Source: Hydractinia symbiolongicarpus (taxonomy: Eukaryota; Cnidaria; Hydrozoa; Anthoathecata; Hydractiniidae). From it: a DNA stretch of 64,000 nucleotides. The notes under the pieces are model-generated. The model had not been told where the DNA came from. It searched no databases and saw nothing but the letters and a program-made list of their open reading frames with translations. This document shows, piece by piece, positions 59,613 to 64,000 of the stretch. Position 1 is the stretch's first letter. Each line of letters starts with the position of its first letter. The DNA lies in assembly GCF_029227915.1 (NCBI RefSeq), contig NC_079877.1, positions 6,202,001 through 6,266,000 of the forward strand, written 5' to 3'. The translations under genes and the position numbers were made by a program.

Positions 59613-60525
59613 CATGAGACTTGTAATTTTCAAAAATATTTTCATATTTGATGGGAAGCTGAATAAAAGAAGTTTAATCGCCGGCAAACGAAAATCCGCG
59701 ATTTCCCGTAAATCCCGGACTCGGCCCGTATAGTCAAAAGTATACAAAGAGAGTACCCAGGGAGTAAACTCATTTCCCGAACGATTTTTTAAATTATTTT
59801 TTCACCACTAAAACGCATGAGACTTGTAGTTTTCAAAAATGTTTTCATTTTTGATGAGACGCTGAATAAAAGAAGTTTAATCGCCGGCAAACGAAAATCC
59901 GCGTTTTCCTGTAAATCCGGGGTTTGGCCCGTATAGTGGAATGTATACAAAGAAAGTACCCAGGGAGTAAACTCATTTCCCGAACGATTTTTTAAATTTT
60001 TTTTTCACCACTAATACGCATGAGACTTGTAGTTTTCAAAAATGTTTTCATTTTTGATGAGACGCTTAATGAAAGAGATTTAATCGCAGGAAAACGAAAT
60101 CCCGCGTTTTCCCGTAAATCCGGGGCTTGGCCCGTATAGTCGAATGTATACAAAGAAAGTACCCAGGGAGTAAACTCATTTCCCGAACGATTTTTTAAAT
60201 TATTTTTTCACCACTAAAACGCATGAGACTTGTAGTTTTAAAAAATGTTTTTATTTTTGATGAGACGCTGAATAAAAGAAGTTTAATCGCCGGCAAACGA
60301 AAACCCGCGATTTCCCGTAAATCCCGGGCTTGGCACGTATAGTCGAATGTATACAAAGAAAGTACCCTGTGAGTAAACTCATTTCCAGAACGATTTTTTA
60401 AATTATTTTTTCACCACTAAAGCCCATGAGACTTGTAGTTTTTAAAAATGTTTTCATTTTTGATGAGACGCTGAATAAAAGAAGTTTAATCGCCGGCAAA
60501 CGAAAACCTGCGATTGCCCGTAAAT
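59613..60525. repeat. Four to five monomers repeated at the right edge
   Basis: From about 59510, the class A unit with GATGGGAAGCTG, the junction ACAAAGAGAGTACCC (59747), the unit ending TAGTGGAATG (59935) and class E recur 3848 bp later. G and F units follow here; the F 3' part reads CGATTGCCCG and AATCCCGACTTGG. Confidence 0.75.
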
Positions 60526-61942
60526 CCCGACTTGGCCCGTATAGTCAAAAGTATACAAAGGAAGTACCCAGGGAGTAAACTCATTTCCCGAACGATTTTT
60601 TATATTATTTTTTTACCACTAAAAGCATGAGACTTGTAGTTTTCAAAAATATTTTCATATTTGATGGGACGCTGAATAAAAGAAGTTTAATCGCCGGCAA
60701 ACGAACATCCGCAATTTCCCGTAAATCCCGGACTCGGCCCGTATAGTCAAAAGTATACAAAGAAAGTCCTCAGGGAGTAAACTCATTTCCCGAACGATTT
60801 TTTAAATTATTTTTTCACCACTAAAACGCATGAGACTTGTAGTTTTTAAAAATGTTTTCATTTTTGATGAGACGCTTAATGAAAGAGGTTTAATCGCCGG
60901 CAAACGAAATCCCGCGTTTTCCCGTAAATCCGGGGTTTGGCCCGTATAGTCGAATGTATACAAAGAAAGTACCCAGGGAGTAAACTCATTTCCCGAACGA
61001 TTTTTTAAATTTTTTTTTCACCACTAACACGCATGAGACTTGTAGTTTTCAAAAATGTTTTCATTTTTGATGAGACGCTTAATGAAAGAGATTTAATCGC
61101 AGGAAAACGAAATCCCGCGTTTTCCCGTAAATCCGGGGCTTGGCCCGTATAGTCGAATGTATACAAAGAAAGTACCCAGGGAGTAAACTCATTTCCCGAA
61201 CGATTTTATAAATTATTTTTTCACCACTAAAACGCATGAGACTTGTAGTTTTAAAAAATGTTTTTATTTTTGATGAGACGCTGAATAAAAGAAGTTTAAT
61301 CGCCGGCAAACGAAAACCCGCGATTTCCCGTAAATCCCGGGCTTGGCACGTATAGTCGAATGTATACAAAGAAAGTACCCTGTGAGTAAACTCATTTCCA
61401 GAACGATTTTTTAAATTATTTTTTCACCACTAAAGCCCATGAGACTTGTAGTTTTAAAAATGTTTTCATTTTTGATGAGACGCTGAATAAAAGAAGTTTA
61501 ATCGCTGGCAAACGAAAACCCGCGATTTCCCGTAAATCCGGGGCTTGGCCCGTATAGTCAAAAGTATACAAAGAAAGTACCCAGGGAAAAAACTCATTTC
61601 CCGAACGATTTTTTATATTATTTTTTCACCACTAAAACGCATGAGACTTGTAGTTTTAAAAAATGTTTTTATTTTTGATGAGACGCTGAATAAAAGAAGT
61701 TTAATCGCCGGCAAACGAAAACCCGCGATTTCCCGTAAATCCCGGGCTTGGCACGTATAGTCGAATGTATACAAAGAAAGTACCCTGTGAGTAAACTCAT
61801 TTCCAGAACGATTTTTTAAATTATTTTTTCACCACTAAAGCCCATGAGACTTGTAGTTTTAAAAATGTTTTCATTTTTGATGAGACGCTGAATAAAAGAA
61901 GTTTAATCGCTGGCAAACGAAAACCCGCGATTTCCCGTAAAT
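60526..61942. repeat. 7-monomer HOR, copy 1
   Basis: Period 1417 bp. The order is A with CACTAAAAGCATGAG and GAACATCCGCAATTTCC, D entered through AAAGTCCTCAGGG (60764), E with CACTAACACGC, G with GATTTTATAAATT (61202), F with a shortened GTTTTAAAAATG, an A/G hybrid with CCAGGGAAAAAACTC (61582), and F again with ATCGCTGGC. Confidence 0.85.
61573..61775 (+). repeat. Class A/G hybrid monomer
   Basis: The T-block starts TTATATT as in class A but continues TATTTTTTCACC, and the middle is class G (GTTTTAAAAAATG, TTTTTATTTTTG). CCAGGGAAAAAACTC at its start replaces CCAGGGAGTAAACTC. The same hybrid recurs at 62990-63192, and the GGGAAAAAACTC start also occurs on a full class A unit near 63406, which shows the parent of its 5' end. 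Confidence 0.75.
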
Positions 61943-63359
61943 CCCGACTTGGCCCGTATAGTCAAAAGTATACAAAGGAAGTACCCAGGGAGTAAACTCA
62001 TTTCCCGAACGATTTTTTATATTATTTTTTTACCACTAAAAGCATGAGACTTGTAGTTTTCAAAAATATTTTCATATTTGATGGGACGCTGAATAAAAGA
62101 AGTTTAATCGCCGGCAAACGAACATCCGCAATTTCCCGTAAAACCCGGACTCGGCCCGTATAGTCAAAAGTATACAAAGAAAGTCCTCAGGGAGTAAACT
62201 CATTTCCCGAACGATTTTTTAAATTATTTTTTCACCACTAAAACGCATGAGACTTGTAGTTTTTAAAAATGTTTTCATTTTTGATGAGACGCTTAATGAA
62301 AGAGGTTTAATCGCCGGCAAACGAAATCCCGCGTTTTCCCGTAAATCCGGGGTTTGGCCCGTATAGTCGAATGTATACAAAGAAAGTACCCAGGGAGTAA
62401 ACTCATTTCCCGAACGATTTTTTAAATTTTTTTTTCACCACTAACACGCATGAGACTTGTAGTTTTCAAAAATGTTTTCATTTTTGATGAGACGCTTAAT
62501 GAAAGAGATTTAATCGCAGGAAAACGAAATCCCGCGTTTTCCCGTAAATCCGGGGCTTGGCCCGTATAGTCGAATGTATACAAAGAAAGTACCCAGGGAG
62601 TAAACTCATTTCCCGAACGATTTTATAAATTATTTTTTCACCACTAAAACGCATGAGACTTGTAGTTTTAAAAAATGTTTTTATTTTTGATGAGACGCTG
62701 AATAAAAGAAGTTTAATCGCCGGCAAACGAAAACCCGCGATTTCCCGTAAATCCCGGGCTTGGCACGTATAGTCGAATGTATACAAAGAAAGTACCCTGT
62801 GAGTAAACTCATTTCCAGAACGATTTTTTAAATTATTTTTTCACCACTAAAGCCCATGAGACTTGTAGTTTTAAAAATGTTTTCATTTTTGATGAGACGC
62901 TGAATAAAAGAAGTTTAATCGCTGGCAAACGAAAACCCGCGATTTCCCGTAAATCCGGGGCTTGGCCCGTATAGTCAAAAGTATACAAAGAAAGTACCCA
63001 GGGAAAAAACTCATTTCCCGAACGATTTTTTATATTATTTTTTCACCACTAAAACGCATGAGACTTGTAGTTTTAAAAAATGTTTTTATTTTTGATGAGA
63101 CGCTGAATAAAAGAAGTTTAATCGCCGGCAAACGAAAACCCGCGATTTCCCGTAAATCCCGGGCTTGGCACGTATAGTCGAATGTATACAAAGAAAGTAC
63201 CCTGTGAGTAAACTCATTTCCAGAACGATTTTTTAAATTATTTTTTCACCACTAAAGCCCATGAGACTTGTAGTTTTAAAAATGTTTTCATTTTTGATGA
63301 GACGCTGAATAAAAGAAGTTTAATCGCTGGCAAACGAAAACCCGCGATTTCCCGTAAAT
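61943..63359. repeat. 7-monomer HOR, copy 2
   Basis: This repeats all marks at +1417 bp: AAAGTCCTCAGGG at 62181, GATTTTATAAATT near 62619, GGGAAAAAACTC at 63001. One difference is GTAAAACCCGG versus GTAAATCCCGG near 62138/60721. At the right end the text changes from AATCCCGACTTGG to AATCCCGGGCTTGG, ending the copy. Confidence 0.85.
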
Positions 63360-64000
63360 CCCGGGCTTGGCCCGTATAGTCAAAAGTATACAAAGAAAGT
63401 ACCCAGGGAAAAAACTCATTTCCCGAACGATTTTTTATATTATTTTTTTACCACTAAACGCATGGGACTTGTAATTTTCAAAAATATTTTCATATTTGAT
63501 GGGAAGCTGAATAAAAGAAGTTTAATCGCCGGCAAACGAAAATCCGCGATTTCCCGTAAATCCCGGACTCGGCCCGTATAGTCAAAAGTATACAAAGAGA
63601 GTACCCAGGAAGTAAACTCATTTCCCGAACGATTTTTTAAATTATTTTTTCACCACTAAAACGCATGAGACTTGTAGTTTTCAAAAATGTTTTCATTTTT
63701 GATGAGACGCTGAATAAAAGAAGTTTAATCGCCGGCAAACGAAAATCCGCGTTTTCCCGTAAATCTGGGGTTTGGCCCGTATAGTGGAATGTATACAAAG
63801 AAAGTACCCAGGGAGTAAACTCATTTCCCGAACGATTTTTTAATTTTTTTTTTCACCACTAATACGCATGAGACTTGTAGTTTTCAAAAATGTTTTCATT
63901 TTTGATGAGACGCTTAATGAAAGAGATTTAATCGCAGGAAAACGAAATCCCGCGTTTTCCCGTAAATCCGGGGCTTGGCCCGTATAGTCGAATGTATACA
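63360..64000. repeat. Right-edge segment, copy of 59.51-60.15 kb
   Basis: The class A unit with GACTTGTAATTTTC and GATGGGAAGCTG, the ACAAAGAGAGTACCC junction, the TAGTGGAATG unit and a class E unit match 59512-60152 at a spacing of 3848 bp (19 monomers). Differences include CATGGGACTTG, CCAGGAAGTAAAC and AATCTGGGG. The last unit begins at 63800 and is cut two bases short by the window edge, so a further 19-monomer period may continue outside. Confidence 0.75.

Larger units (their letters stand above)
1..64000. repeat. 202-203 bp tandem satellite array, whole window
   Basis: Every line of the window contains the same unit in head-to-tail order, recognisable by short conserved words in fixed order: GAAAGTACCC, GTAAACTCATTTCC, CACCACTAAA, GAGACTTGTAG, GACGCTGAATAAAAG, GCCGGCAAACG, CGTATAGTC and GTATACAAAG. 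Unit starts that I counted (1, 203, 405, 608, 810) give lengths of 202-203 bp, so about 316 units fit. Both ends of the window lie inside the array. I saw no inverted unit and no foreign insertion. This is the pattern of a eukaryotic satellite in constitutive heterochromatin. The family is not one I recognise, so a centromeric role is only an inference. Because 202 and 203 are not multiples of three, reading frames shift at each unit, which argues against coding function. Confidence 0.98.

Noticed and set aside
60131-60144. Canonical CENP-B box
   Set aside because: Spacing is one base short of the consensus, and no other place in the monomer fits on either strand.
1-64000. CRISPR-like array because of regular repetition
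   Set aside because: There are no unique spacers; the whole 202-203 bp unit is repeated, with no short direct repeat separated by variable sequence and no cas genes.
1-64000. Telomere repeats, rDNA, tRNA genes or retroelement remains within the array
   Set aside because: I looked for (TTAGGG)-like runs, conserved rRNA words and LTR or target-site-like breaks in the periodicity and found none; every interval between GTATAC words is about one monomer.
1-64000. Naming the organism or satellite family
   Set aside because: The monomer does not match any satellite I can recall with confidence, and no gene gives a taxonomic hint.

Overview
The window is one uninterrupted array of a single tandem satellite repeat. 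The monomer is 202-203 bp, and about 316 copies fit in 64 kb, all in the same orientation. I found no gene, RNA gene, transposon, CRISPR array, origin or unique spacer. Every stretch I read aligns to the same monomer. A satellite of this size and homogeneity indicates a eukaryotic heterochromatic block (centromeric, pericentromeric or subtelomeric). I do not recognise the family and cannot name the organism. The monomer is AT-rich: by hand count of the consensus, A 68, T 58, C 41, G 36, or about 38% GC. It still carries about 12 CpG sites.

Monomers fall into about seven recurrent classes (called A-G here) that differ by linked substitutions. Many monomers are mosaics, with a 5' part of one class and a 3' part of another. 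On this sits a layered higher-order structure. Blocks of whole monomers are repeated in tandem: 1-mer at 40.5 kb; 2-mer at 19.4 kb; 3-mers at 4.0, 17.1 and 44.3 kb; a 4-mer tripled at 27.5 kb; 5-mers at 1.8, 34.8 and 57.6 kb; 6-mers at 14.4 and 55.0 kb; 7-mers at 9.1 and 60.5 kb; a 9-mer at 29.1 kb; a 10-mer at 52.6 kb; an 11/12-mer at 5.15 kb; a 13-mer at 46.8 kb; and a 19-mer at 23.0 kb. Longer-range copies lie 3.6, 6.7-6.9, 7.29 and 12.3-12.5 kb apart. No single HOR unit runs through the array; each region has its own recent amplification.

Region by region: 1-5.2 kb holds a 5-mer pair and a 3-mer pair; 5.15-12.7 kb an 11/12-mer pair and then a 7-5-7 monomer series with internal deletions; 12.5-14.0 kb a copy of the left end; 14.4-18.3 kb a 6-mer pair and a 3-mer pair; 19.2-23.0 kb class D/E-rich sequence; 23.0-34.2 kb nested 19-mer, 4-mer and 9-mer duplications; 34.2-46.8 kb a mosaic of older copies with a 3-mer series; 46.8-52.0 kb a 13-mer pair; 52.6-57.4 kb nested 10-mer and 6-mer units; 57.6-64.0 kb 5-mer and 7-mer pairs and the start of another 19-mer-spaced copy running off the right edge.

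The open reading frames of 60-130 codons are by-products of the repeat and are not annotated as genes. All block limits were found by eye from diagnostic variants. Because both sides of each junction are the same repeat, limits are good to roughly 50-150 bp.
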